A DNA stretch of 64,000 nucleotides from positions 98,528 through 162,527 of the forward strand of contig CAZOPF010000001.1 in NCBI GenBank assembly GCA_964581605.1. The letters are read 5' to 3'. The position numbers were made by a program, and so were the translations under genes. This document shows positions 15,838 through 24,371 of this stretch, in pieces. A model generated the notes under the pieces. The model was not told the origin of the DNA. It was given only the letters and a program-made list of their open reading frames with translations, and searched no databases. Source of the stretch: CAADGU01 sp964581605. GTDB lineage: Bacteria; Chloroflexota; Anaerolineae; Promineifilales; Promineifilaceae. The stretch's first letter is position 1. The number at the start of each line of letters is the position of its first letter.

Positions 15838-16397
15838 TGGTTGTGATCGGTCTGGTGGGCGTGTGAAAGATAGGCCTGGGCTTCCGTTAACTGCATTACC
15901 TGACCCCCAAAACCAAGTTGAAAATCGGCCGCATCGGGCTGGTTGGCAAAGGGCAGGATGCTGGGCACACAGCATACAGCTATCCGACTTTCTACCACGA
16001 AATACGCCTGATGGATGTTGATAATACGGCCGTAAATAAAATCTCTCAACAGGGCCGTACTGGTTTCTGTTCGGGCAGCCAATAACAGCAGCCCACAATG
16101 AGGACAGCAGGCGCGAATGACTGCATTACTTTGCGTGGTAATAACAAAATGCAATCGCCTTTTTACCGGCATATGGCAGAGTTGGCAGGTTTCCGTTGTC
16201 ACCAGATTCGGGTCTGGTAGACGCACACCTCCATGAACTTTTTCGACCATACCTGCGTCCGATAAGGCATTCAGGTCACGGTGGATGGTCATGGTGGAAA
16301 CACGGAGTCGCTGTACAAGTTCATCAATACGCAGCAGTTGGTCCTCGCGCAGCCAGGTCAAAATCTGTTCACGTCTTTGTGCTGGCGTTTGATCCAT
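15831..16397 (-). CDS. DeoR-type HTH regulator fused to a NosL-like Cys-rich metal-binding domain
   Basis: This 188-residue protein has an N-terminal DeoR winged helix (about 6-57: RREQILTWLREDQLLRIDEL, then VSTMTIHRDLNALSDAG). The usual sugar-phosphate sensor domain is missing. Instead the C-terminal part has C71xxC74HMP, CC98PHC101 and CC143, then a NosL-like region (DFIYGRIINIHQAYFVVES, PSILPFANQPDAADF, GFGGQVMQLTEA) and a His-rich tail (SHAHQTDHNHS). NosL binds Cu(I) and serves nitrous oxide reductase maturation. The gene lies upstream of SCO1 and PCu(A)C genes. I infer a copper- or redox-sensing repressor. The NosL assignment rests on pattern similarity only; the DeoR helix is secure. 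Confidence 0.7.
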   Translation of the reverse strand: MDQTPAQRREQILTWLREDQLLRIDELVQRLRVSTMTIHRDLNALSDAGMVEKVHGGVRLPDPNLVTTETCQLCHMPVKRRLHFVITTQSNAVIRACCPHCGLLLLAARTETSTALLRDFIYGRIINIHQAYFVVESRIAVCCVPSILPFANQPDAADFQLGFGGQVMQLTEAQAYLSHAHQTDHNHS

Positions 16398-16480
16398 AAA
16401 CCCTCACAGAGCAGAGCATTAAGCAAAGCTAACCTTACCAGATTGGCCGCCGAATGCAATTTTTGCACGGGATGTCAGCT

Positions 16481-18979
16481 TTACCGTGTGCCAATTACCA
16501 CAATAAAGTTCGGCTGCGTCAGCGTATCGCTTCCGCCTGGCCCACTGACGGTCAGCGTGATGGTATAAAAGCCTGGCGTTTCATACAGGTGCATCGTATG
16601 GGTCATCGTGCTGGTGATGCCATCGCCAAAATCCCACAGGCTGCTGTTGTAAGCTCCTTCGGAGAGATTGATAAAGTTGACCGGCAGGGGGGCGGGGCCG
16701 TTGCGAGGCATAGCGTCAAAATCCGCGACTGGCGGCGGAATGGGCCGCCAGCCAATGGCATAGATGCCATTGGAGATGCCATCGGCCGTCACCGGCACAG
16801 AAGCCAGCCAGTTCATCAACGGGCTGCGCCCCGACACGCCGACGACCTGCCATTGATTCAGGCTGCGAGAGTAATGCAGCAGTTCCAACTGGGCTTCATT
16901 CAAACCCAGCCGGTCTACGGCCGTCTGCTCATAAAACAGCGTCACAATCAGGGGCGTGTTTGGCGTGGGCAGCAGCACATCCAGGTCAACCGGCGTGCCA
17001 ATGACGGCCGCAAAACCAGGCGGCAGCGGGGCAGTGAGGGCGGCATAATCGGCGGCGGGCATGAGGATGGCCTGGTTATTTGGGCCGGATACGGCCGTTT
17101 CCGCCGCCACCATCGCCAATCCATCCAACAGGGGGGCCTGCCCGTCATCGTGCGCCGGGCCAACACCACCTAACGATTGATACCAGCGCCACAATGCCCC
17201 ATGCCCGGCTGCCTGCACTCCCACCAGCCCATACTTGGGCAATGGCTGGCCGGGTGCGGCGGTGAACACGGCCGTCCAGCTGTTCGCGTTTACGGCCGTC
17301 ATCGTCTCCCCGGTCGAGCAGCCCACGGCCGCATCTGGCGAACAGCGTTGGGCAACGGGCGGCGTGGTTAGCGCGTCCGGGCTGGTCAGTGTGACGGTCA
17401 TCACTGTCAGCAGCGGCCCATCCATGCCATACTGCACATCCAGGCTGGCTTCCCAGGCGACGGCCGTGAGCGTTAAGGTGTTCCCGTTTTCTAAGGGCGG
17501 GCCGCCGCCTGGCGCGGAGTAGCTAAAGCGTCCCCCGCCTGCTGTTTCCGTTGCATATTTGTCAGCATAAACGGCGGCGCGGCCGGTGGGTTGAACGCCC
17601 AGGAGGGTGATTTGCCCAACCGAACCGGACACGCCCCGATTGCTGTTGCTGGTGCCCTGGTATTGCACACGGCCGTCTTGCAGCAAATAAACCTGGGGGT
17701 GAAGCGCCTCTAATTCCAGTTGTGTGAAACTGCCGTCCAATGCCAGGTGGATGGTAGGTTCGGTGGGATTGGTGACGGCCGTGCCGCTTTTGGCCAGCGT
17801 GGGCAGATAGAGCCGGTAGCCAGGGGTGCGGCCAAACAGGTCATCTACCACATCTGGCGTTTGGGTGGCGAGGGGTAGCGATGGCGGTTGCAGCCAATTG
17901 TCGGGAAGCTGCTGAATATCACCCCAACGCTGCAATGTCGCCCAATCCGCTTCGCCGTGTACCAACATCTGGTCGGTTTGCTGGCAGACGAGTGGGTTGC
18001 CATGTTCGGTGGGGTGCCAGAGGGCCACGGCCGTGTAATGATACGCCATCGCCGAAGCCGCACACGCGCCATTCGGCAAATCCAGGCAGGTGCAGTACGT
18101 CTCCTGTTTACCGGCGGGCTGGTCTTGCTGATACTCGTCATACAAAAACAGGGCATAGTGCCCCCATTCATGCGCCAATGTGCGGTAGGCGGCGGGCTGC
18201 GACCAGGCCCCATCAACTGGATCGGCCGCATCCAGCCCATCCCAATAGCGCCCCAGGTAAATGCCGCCCGGCGCGTAGACCGTCTGGCTGAGGGTGGCGG
18301 GGGCGGTGTAGGGGGTGGCGCCGGGCACGATGCCACCCATGTAAGCGGTGGGGCGGTAATCATTGGCGGCCAGAAAACGGAGATCGGCGCTCTCCCACTG
18401 ACGGCCGTCCGCATAAACCGTCACCGCGCCCACGGCCATTTGCCCTTCCGTCAGGTCATACAGGTAAGCGGACATCTGGCGCAGGCCGGTTTGCAGTTGG
18501 GCCATGTAGGTGGGATTAGCGGGCTGCCAGGCCAGGCTGGCCACGAGATTAAACAGGACGAGCGGCTGGCTGTCTGACAGTTGAATATCGCCGGTGGCAG
18601 GTTGCCGTTCCACATTGCCGGACTGCCAGCTTGTAGCGTAGACCCAATAGGCCGGGCCATGTGCCGGCTTGCCGGAAGGCTGGGTGTGGCGCAGCCAGAG
18701 GGCGGCCAGATAGGTGCAGTTGGTGGGCAAGGGGTGGGTCAGATAGCCGTTGGCATCGGTGCGGGCGGGCAAATCGGCCAAAAGCGGGCTGTTGGCGGCG
18801 GCGGTGGAGTAACAGAGCAGGCGCAGGTCGGCGTTGGGCAGGGGGTCGTTTTGGGCGTCTACAAACCGGAGCGAACCGGAGGCGGCGGTGGATGGCGAGG
18901 AGAGATGGAGGATGACGGCCGTGAGCAGCCCCAATCCTATCAATAAAGTGAACAGATTGTATGGTAGTCGTTGAGGCAT
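16481..18979 (-). CDS. Secreted multidomain protein with CLCA-like zinc motif and C-terminal PKD domain
   Basis: This 832-residue protein starts with an N-terminal membrane signal (LFTLLIGLGLLTAVILHL) and is predicted to be exported. A beta-rich segment follows, then HEWGH at 270-274 with DEY at 281-283 (TLAHEWGHYALFLYDEY). The spacing HEWxHx6DEY is that of CLCA-family self-cleaving metalloproteases. A PKD domain closes the protein (LWDFGDGITSTMTHTMHLYE, then TLTVSGPGG). The middle region resembles fibronectin-like sandwiches but I cannot name it. The start ATG is placed at the first hydrophobic stretch. The next gene upstream, 19035-20852, encodes another secreted protein, so the pair may be co-exported surface proteins. 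Confidence 0.7.
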   Translation of the reverse strand: MPQRLPYNLFTLLIGLGLLTAVILHLSSPSTAASGSLRFVDAQNDPLPNADLRLLCYSTAAANSPLLADLPARTDANGYLTHPLPTNCTYLAALWLRHTQPSGKPAHGPAYWVYATSWQSGNVERQPATGDIQLSDSQPLVLFNLVASLAWQPANPTYMAQLQTGLRQMSAYLYDLTEGQMAVGAVTVYADGRQWESADLRFLAANDYRPTAYMGGIVPGATPYTAPATLSQTVYAPGGIYLGRYWDGLDAADPVDGAWSQPAAYRTLAHEWGHYALFLYDEYQQDQPAGKQETYCTCLDLPNGACAASAMAYHYTAVALWHPTEHGNPLVCQQTDQMLVHGEADWATLQRWGDIQQLPDNWLQPPSLPLATQTPDVVDDLFGRTPGYRLYLPTLAKSGTAVTNPTEPTIHLALDGSFTQLELEALHPQVYLLQDGRVQYQGTSNSNRGVSGSVGQITLLGVQPTGRAAVYADKYATETAGGGRFSYSAPGGGPPLENGNTLTLTAVAWEASLDVQYGMDGPLLTVMTVTLTSPDALTTPPVAQRCSPDAAVGCSTGETMTAVNANSWTAVFTAAPGQPLPKYGLVGVQAAGHGALWRWYQSLGGVGPAHDDGQAPLLDGLAMVAAETAVSGPNNQAILMPAADYAALTAPLPPGFAAVIGTPVDLDVLLPTPNTPLIVTLFYEQTAVDRLGLNEAQLELLHYSRSLNQWQVVGVSGRSPLMNWLASVPVTADGISNGIYAIGWRPIPPPVADFDAMPRNGPAPLPVNFINLSEGAYNSSLWDFGDGITSTMTHTMHLYETPGFYTITLTVSGPGGSDTLTQPNFIVVIGTR

Positions 18980-18998
18980 ACGGCCGTCTCCTTTTTTC

Positions 18999-19032
18999 GT
19001 TCGTAGTAGGCGATTTATCGCCTACTACAAAC
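18999..19032. repeat. 34-bp palindromic repeat, family A (copy 2)
   Basis: Arms GTTCGTAGTAGGCGA and TCGCCTACTACAAAC around TTTA, differing from the copy at 2064-2097 by one base. As before, it sits in a short gap between two co-directional minus-strand genes. Confidence 0.75.
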
Positions 19033-19034
19033 GA

Positions 19035-20852
19035 TTACTTAATCACTACCGGCAGGAAAATCTGGTAGCCGGGGAAGGGTGGTGGCAGCGGTGGTTGGTC
19101 GAGCGAGTAGCTGGTGGTCTGGCCGTCTGGGGTGGTGATGAGCAGGGATTCGCCTTCGATGGTCATGGTAGCCCGGCCGTCTGTGGGAACATCAAGCAGC
19201 AGCGCGCCATCGTGATTATACATCTGCACGGCACTGTTGTCGGCAGTGATGGTGCGATTTTCATAGGCGATGACGTCGGCACGGCCGTCAGTCGGAATAT
19301 GGCGGATCAGGTTGCCGTCGCGGTCGTAAATTTGCACGGAGTCATCATCTATGACGATGATCCGGTTGCCACTGACGCGCACGGTGGCCCGGCCGTCGGT
19401 GGGGATGTGGCGTACCAGGTTGCCCTCACGGTCGTAGATTTGCACGCTGTCGTCATCAATGACGATGATGCGGTCGCCATCCACCAGCACGGTGGCGNNN
19501 NNNNNNNNNNNNNNNNNNNNNNNNNNNNNNNNNNNNNNNNNNNNNNNNNNNNNNNNNNNNNNNNNNNNNNNNNNNNNNNNNNNNNNNNNNNNNNNNNCAA
19601 TGACGATGATCCGGTCGCCATCCACCAGCACGGTGGCGCGGCCGTCGGTGGGCACATGGCGTACCAGGTCGCCGTCGCGGTCGTAGATTTCTACGCTGTC
19701 GTCGTCAATGATGATGATGCGCCCTTCGCGGACGAGGACGGTGGCCTGTGGGGGGGTGGTCATCAGGTTGATGGGCAGCCCCTGATAGTCGAAGAGTTGC
19801 ACGGCCGTCATGTCCACCACGATCAGGCGATTGCCGCTGAGGTAAACGGCCGCCCGCCCCATGGTGTTGGCGTGGCGTAAGAGCAGGCCATTCCAACTGT
19901 AAATTTCTACAGAATCGTCGTCAATGATGATGACAGAGTCGCCGAGCAGGAGGTCGGCACGGCCGTTGGTCAGCACCGTGCCCTGATATAGCCCCTGGTG
20001 GCTGTACACTTCAACCGAGTCGTCATCAGTGATAAAAAAGAGATTGTTAGCCGATGTGACCTGCGCCGGGCCGGTGGTGGTTTGTGATCCAAGCAGGTTG
20101 CCGTTCAGGTCGTAAATTTCCACGGAATCATCGTCCACAACGAGGATGGTTTGGGGCAGGTGTTCGATGCGTGGCGGGCCGATGACGGCCGTTTGCAGCA
20201 AGGTGGTGCCATCTTCCCGGAAAACGGTCACATTGTTCTCTTCAAACTCATAGCTGTAAGGGGTTGGTGTGCCGGTGGGGGGCGGCGGTTCGGGTGGGTC
20301 GGGCTGTTCGGGCGGTGGCAAATAATTGCCTTCACACAAGGGATTGAGTTCTGGGCGGGGGATGACCATGACTTCGATGGTGTAGGCAAACTGGGCGTTG
20401 GCGACGCCAAAAATTCCCCCGGCCGCGCCCACTGCCAATGCCTGAGGGCTGCTATCCACCCCCCAGGGGCCGTCATCATCGTTGAGGGTGAGAAGCAGGC
20501 CCAACGGCCGTTCCAGCGGATTACAGTTCAAATGGTTATAGAGCAAGATGGGGAAGGGGGCGGGGAAAGGGGCGGCTGGTGGCGCATTGACGGCTACCGT
20601 ACCGGCGGCGGGGATACGGCCGTTGTTGCCTTCGTGGCCCGGTTGTACCAATGTCCAATCGAGCCATAATTCCCCCGCGCCGCCCATATGGTCCATGTCA
20701 TCCAATACGTTCACACCGCGCAGCCACACCACTTCCTGAAAGGCGGGTGGGGCGGGCGGATCGAGGTGAGCCTGAGAGCGAGTGGTGTTCAGAGTGAGGA
20801 CGGCCGTGACTAAACAAAAACCAATCAACCATTGCCATATTCGTTTTTTCAT
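19035..20852 (-). CDS. Secreted repeat protein (DDDSVEIYD repeats), interrupted by an assembly gap
   Basis: The preferred start at 20852 (MKKRIWQWLIGFCLVTAVL) follows GGAGA and gives a signal peptide; longer open frame upstream is not convincing. The first 200 residues are a unique domain, then a Pro-rich linker. From about residue 205 a unit of roughly 36-45 residues repeats at least eight times, with the core IIVIDDDSVEIYDxxG and PTDGRATVLVDGD. Each unit would make a few beta strands, so a beta-propeller or solenoid is likely. A 100-N gap falls inside the repeats, so the true number of units is unknown. The acidic DDDS loops suggest calcium binding, by inference. Function is not recognised. 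Confidence 0.65.
   Translation of the reverse strand: MKKRIWQWLIGFCLVTAVLTLNTTRSQAHLDPPAPPAFQEVVWLRGVNVLDDMDHMGGAGELWLDWTLVQPGHEGNNGRIPAAGTVAVNAPPAAPFPAPFPILLYNHLNCNPLERPLGLLLTLNDDDGPWGVDSSPQALAVGAAGGIFGVANAQFAYTIEVMVIPRPELNPLCEGNYLPPPEQPDPPEPPPPTGTPTPYSYEFEENNVTVFREDGTTLLQTAVIGPPRIEHLPQTILVVDDDSVEIYDLNGNLLGSQTTTGPAQVTSANNLFFITDDDSVEVYSHQGLYQGTVLTNGRADLLLGDSVIIIDDDSVEIYSWNGLLLRHANTMGRAAVYLSGNRLIVVDMTAVQLFDYQGLPINLMTTPPQATVLVREGRIIIIDDDSVEIYDRDGDLVRHVPTDGRATVLVDGDRIIVIXXXXXXXXXXXXXXXXXXXXXXXXXXXXXXXXXXATVLVDGDRIIVIDDDSVQIYDREGNLVRHIPTDGRATVRVSGNRIIVIDDDSVQIYDRDGNLIRHIPTDGRADVIAYENRTITADNSAVQMYNHDGALLLDVPTDGRATMTIEGESLLITTPDGQTTSYSLDQPPLPPPFPGYQIFLPVVIK
19498..19597. other. Assembly gap (100 N) inside the repeat gene
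   Basis: Exactly 100 N. Both flanks carry nearly the same text, ending and beginning in CGGTCGCCATCCACCAGCAC, as expected when an assembler cannot cross a tandem repeat. The frame is kept in phase across the gap only by the arbitrary N length. Confidence 0.95.
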
Positions 20853-20876
20853 CGTTTTGTCTCCGTGGTAAATGTA

Positions 20877-20915
20877 TGGCGATTTTCTAAATCGCCGCCC
20901 GATTTGGAAAATCGG
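20877..20915. repeat. Two small CGATTT-type hairpins in a divergent promoter region
   Basis: GGCGATTT/AAATCGCC and CCGATTT/AAATCGG form adjacent short hairpins in the 200-bp spacer between the divergent genes at 20852 and 21053. They resemble the hairpin at 14901-14920. A regulatory role is possible but unproven. Confidence 0.5.
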
Positions 20916-21052
20916 TCTACAACGCTTGCCAATTGCGTGCGCCTGCCAAAGAGACGAATAACTGGCTGTTGACCTTTCCATTAAATTTGGGCAGCGGATG
21001 GCGGCGAAGACGCCGGGGAACGGATAAGCGGATGGGGGGATGCCTGGATATA

Positions 21053-23500
21053 ATGGCATATATGGATGAGGAATTGTTAGATGATGGGGTGGCATGGACG
21101 GCCGTACTCACTTTATCCTCCGCTGATCTGGCTCAACTAGAGCAACATGATCTTCCCCGTTGGCGGCGGTGGCATGAGGCCGGGGTGGCGGCGTTGGCGG
21201 GGCGGTTGGGTGAAGGGGAGACGGCCGTTGAGCCAGACTTTTTGCAATTGGTGGAGCGGTTGGGGAACCGGCTGCTGCTGGATGACCCGGAGGGGTTTGT
21301 GACGCTGGTGAATGGGTTGGCCGACGTACCCATCCGGGCGCGGGTGGGGCAGCAGTTACTGCGCTATTTTTCCGGGGTGGCGCTGGGTTTGCAAGACCGG
21401 TATGAGGCGGCGCTGGCTGTTTTTGACTCTTTGCTGGCGGAAGCGGAACTGGATGAGATGGTGTACGGCCGTGTGCTCAACTCGCGTGCCCTCTATTGCC
21501 GCATTACCGGGCGGCTGCAAGAAGCGATCATCGGCTATCGGGCCAGCCTGGCCGTCTGGCAGCGCCTGGGCAATCGGCTGCGCGAAGGATTGGCCTGGCT
21601 TAATCTGGGAATTGTGGCCTATCAGTTACAGCAGTATGACGAAGGCGAATTTGAATTGAATCAGGCTGTGGGGTGTTTCACAGAAACGGGATCGGCGCAA
21701 TGGCTGGCGGCCGCACAAAGCGGCCTGGGGCTGATTTACCGGGATCGCGGGCAGTGGGCGGCCGCGATGGATTGTTTTGAGGCGGTGGCTGCCCGGCGGC
21801 GGGCGGATGGGGCGCAGGATTCACTCGGCCGTGTCCTGGTGAACATCAGTGAAACGTATTTGATGCAGGGGCGAGTGGAGGAAGCGGCAGCCGCGGCACA
21901 GGAAGCTTTAGCACTTTTAGAGACCAAAATCTACGCCATGAATGCCCATCTGGCGTTGGGGTTGGCGCGGCAGGTGAGCGGTCATCTGGATGTTGCGCGT
22001 AGCGAATTTGAGAAAGCTCTGACGCTGGCGCAGGCGATTGGGCGGCAAGATATGATGGCCGAGGCGCATTTGCGGTTGGGCGAGTTACTGCGTCGGTTGG
22101 GGGATGAGGGGGGAGCATTGGCACAATTTCGGGCGGGCACGGCCGTGATTGAAGCGACCCGTACCCCTTTGCGTGATGAAGGGGTCAAAATCAGTCTGCT
22201 GGGGCGGTGGCAGCAGGTGTATGAGGCGCTGGTGCTGCACTGCCTGGCCATGGGGCATACGGCCGAAGCGTTTGCCTGGGCGGAACGGGCACGGGCGCGG
22301 GCGTTTGTGGAAGCGGTGGGCGGTATGCCAGAGCCGGAAAGTGAGATGGATGAATTGCCAGATGTGCCGCCGGGCACGGCCGTACTCTCTTACTTCACCA
22401 CCGGGGTGCTGGATCGGGAATTGCCCTGGCTGCAACAACTTCCGGCGAACAGCCCGGTGCGGGCACACCTGCTGCCGCCAGCGCGGACGCTGCTCTTTTG
22501 CCTGACGGCGGCTGGCGTGACGACCCACATTTGCCCCCTTGACCCAAATGATCTGGCCTGGCGTTCGCCGCGTTTGGAGGATCGCCATCGGTTTTTGGAG
22601 ACGGCCGTTTGCCGTGCTCTCCATGATTTTTTGCTACCTTCTTCTATGCCGGACGGGACACAACAGGTTCTCATTGCCCCGCATGGCCCGCTGCACGAAG
22701 TCCCGTTTGCGGCGTTGCTGGATGGGGCGGGGCGGCCCGAAGCAGCTTCGGGTTTGCCGTTCATCCGACCGGATGGCCCCTTGCTGACCATCATACCCAG
22801 TGTCACTTTTTGGCAGCAGCACCGGGCGCCGCGTGCCCATCCTACGAAGTTGTGTCTGGCGGTGGGGTATGAAGGAGAGAATAAGGCATTACGGCATACA
22901 GAGACAGAAGCCCACTTTATCGCGGCCGTGACCGGCGGGGAGGCGTGGGTAGGAGAGCAGCCAAAAGTGACGGCGCTGGCAGAGCAGGCAGGGCAATATC
23001 GCTGGCTGCATGTGGCGTGTCACGGCCGTTTTGATCCCTTGTCCCCTCTCGATTCCTACCTGGAAACGGGGGCGGGTGAACGGCTGACCGCGTGGCAGGT
23101 GCTAGGTTGGAAACTGCCGGTGGAATTGGTGACGTTGAGCGCCTGCCAGACGGGGGTGAGCCAGGTGCAGCGTGGGGACGAGCCGATGGGGTTGGTGCGG
23201 GCTTTTTTGGCGGCAGGCGCAGGGGCGGTATTGGTCAGCCAATGGGCGGTGGCTGATTGGCCGACCTTGTTGCTCATGCGCCGGTTTTACCAGGAGATGA
23301 TGGCGGGGGCGGAGGCGGCCGTTGCTCTTCACAGCGCACAATGTTGGCTGCAAACGGTGACGGCCGTTGAATTGCAAACTATCACTGCCGAAATACCCGG
23401 CGGAGTTGCGGAAGCGGCGAATTGGCTGGCCGGAAAGGGGGAGGGTGTACGGCCGTTTGCTCATCCCCGTTTTTGGGCCGCGTTTGTGTTGGTGGGGTGA
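21053..23500 (+). CDS. TPR-CHAT protein (caspase-like peptidase)
   Basis: The protein is about 815 residues from the ATG at 21053. Several upstream in-frame starts exist back to 20933 and none has a clear Shine-Dalgarno site. The N-terminal two thirds is a TPR-like helical array (e.g. AIIGYRASLAVWQRLGNRLR, AAAAAQEALALLETK, ARSEFEKALTLAQAIGRQD). The C-terminal CHAT domain has a catalytic His in WLHVACHGRFDPLS (about H657) and Cys in VTLSACQTGVSQ (about C698), plus GDEPMGLVRAFLAAGAGAVL. CHAT peptidases act in bacterial immunity and signalling; TPR-CHAT of type III-E CRISPR cleaves a sigma-factor inhibitor. Here a ZAS-type protein and a sigma factor are encoded convergently next door, suggesting a similar pathway without CRISPR. 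Confidence 0.85.
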   Translation: MAYMDEELLDDGVAWTAVLTLSSADLAQLEQHDLPRWRRWHEAGVAALAGRLGEGETAVEPDFLQLVERLGNRLLLDDPEGFVTLVNGLADVPIRARVGQQLLRYFSGVALGLQDRYEAALAVFDSLLAEAELDEMVYGRVLNSRALYCRITGRLQEAIIGYRASLAVWQRLGNRLREGLAWLNLGIVAYQLQQYDEGEFELNQAVGCFTETGSAQWLAAAQSGLGLIYRDRGQWAAAMDCFEAVAARRRADGAQDSLGRVLVNISETYLMQGRVEEAAAAAQEALALLETKIYAMNAHLALGLARQVSGHLDVARSEFEKALTLAQAIGRQDMMAEAHLRLGELLRRLGDEGGALAQFRAGTAVIEATRTPLRDEGVKISLLGRWQQVYEALVLHCLAMGHTAEAFAWAERARARAFVEAVGGMPEPESEMDELPDVPPGTAVLSYFTTGVLDRELPWLQQLPANSPVRAHLLPPARTLLFCLTAAGVTTHICPLDPNDLAWRSPRLEDRHRFLETAVCRALHDFLLPSSMPDGTQQVLIAPHGPLHEVPFAALLDGAGRPEAASGLPFIRPDGPLLTIIPSVTFWQQHRAPRAHPTKLCLAVGYEGENKALRHTETEAHFIAAVTGGEAWVGEQPKVTALAEQAGQYRWLHVACHGRFDPLSPLDSYLETGAGERLTAWQVLGWKLPVELVTLSACQTGVSQVQRGDEPMGLVRAFLAAGAGAVLVSQWAVADWPTLLLMRRFYQEMMAGAEAAVALHSAQCWLQTVTAVELQTITAEIPGGVAEAANWLAGKGEGVRPFAHPRFWAAFVLVG

Positions 23501-23622
23501 TGAGGTGAGGGGGTGAGCAGGTGATGAGGTGATGAGGTGATGGGGTGATGGGGTGATGAGGTGATGGGGTGATCTCTCAATCTCCAATCTCCAATCTCCT
23601 AATCTCCAATCTCCTATTCAAC
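23498..23622. repeat. GGTGATGA octamer and AATCTCC heptamer tandem repeats
   Basis: About nine GGTGATGA/GGTGATGG units run from the stop codon of the CHAT gene, followed by AATCTCC heptamers up to the end of the convergent gene. The spacer holds nothing else I can identify. Confidence 0.8.
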
Positions 23623-24339
23623 GACAGTAAGAATCAGAACCTCCAACGTAATGATGGGGATGTGGGGGAAGGTGGCGACGCCCCAGGGGTTGGTAATTTG
23701 TTGATGGGTCTGGTTGGGCAGGTGCAGGGTGACGGTGAAGCCGGCCAGGTGGGGCCAGGCACGGCCGTGTGGCTGCACCCACACTTCCACCAGACAGTCG
23801 GTTGGGGATTGGGCGTCACGGTATGCCAGCAGTTTGAAGGGCACGTCAGTTTGCAGGGATTGATCTGGTTCCAACGCCAGCAGTAATGTGGCGTAACGCT
23901 CCTCTTCGGTTGCGGCACGCACAGGAAGGGGAACAGGCTGGGGTTGTAAGAGCGGGAGCAGGTCGGCAGAGAGGCGCAAACGCCAGCCATTTTGTAGTTT
24001 TTCAACGGCCGTGCGCAATTTATCGGCCAGGGAAGAAGCGGCAACAGGCGGCAAAAACGAGAGATCGGGCTGGCGCGGGTTTTGCAGGATAGGCAAGGTT
24101 TCACGATTGTCGGCCAGAGTCAGGCGATAGAGACGGCCGTAGGCGGCAGCACACAGCAGGCAGCCATCCAGGTGAACGGCAATATGCGGGTAGAGAGGAA
24201 AGGGGTCACGGCCGTTAAGCTGCGCGGCCACATACTCGTCCAACTGTGCCAAAATAGCATCACAGATAGCTTCATCCGTTGTGATCTGTAGCGCCTCTTT
24301 TAGTTGTTTGTATCGTCCTGGTTCATTCGCCATTTTCAT
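23614..24339 (-). CDS. ZAS-motif anti-sigma-like protein
   Basis: This 241-residue protein has a helical N-terminus with the zinc anti-sigma signature HLDGCLLC (H56-x3-C60-x2-C63), the pattern by which ZAS proteins such as RsrA and ChrR bind zinc and their sigma factor. No membrane helix is visible, so it would be cytoplasmic. The C-terminal half looks like a beta sandwich (FKLLAYRDAQ, LVEVWVQPHG, FTVTLHLPNQ, ITNPWGVATFPHIPI). It lies 32 bp downstream of a sigma-factor gene, the classic order, and converges on a TPR-CHAT gene. I infer that it holds the sigma factor inactive and could be the CHAT substrate. The C-terminal fold is a guess. Confidence 0.6.
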   Translation of the reverse strand: MKMANEPGRYKQLKEALQITTDEAICDAILAQLDEYVAAQLNGRDPFPLYPHIAVHLDGCLLCAAAYGRLYRLTLADNRETLPILQNPRQPDLSFLPPVAASSLADKLRTAVEKLQNGWRLRLSADLLPLLQPQPVPLPVRAATEEERYATLLLALEPDQSLQTDVPFKLLAYRDAQSPTDCLVEVWVQPHGRAWPHLAGFTVTLHLPNQTHQQITNPWGVATFPHIPIITLEVLILTVVE

Positions 24340-24371
24340 CTTCTCCTATCCTAAAAGACGCAGAGGCAGGC

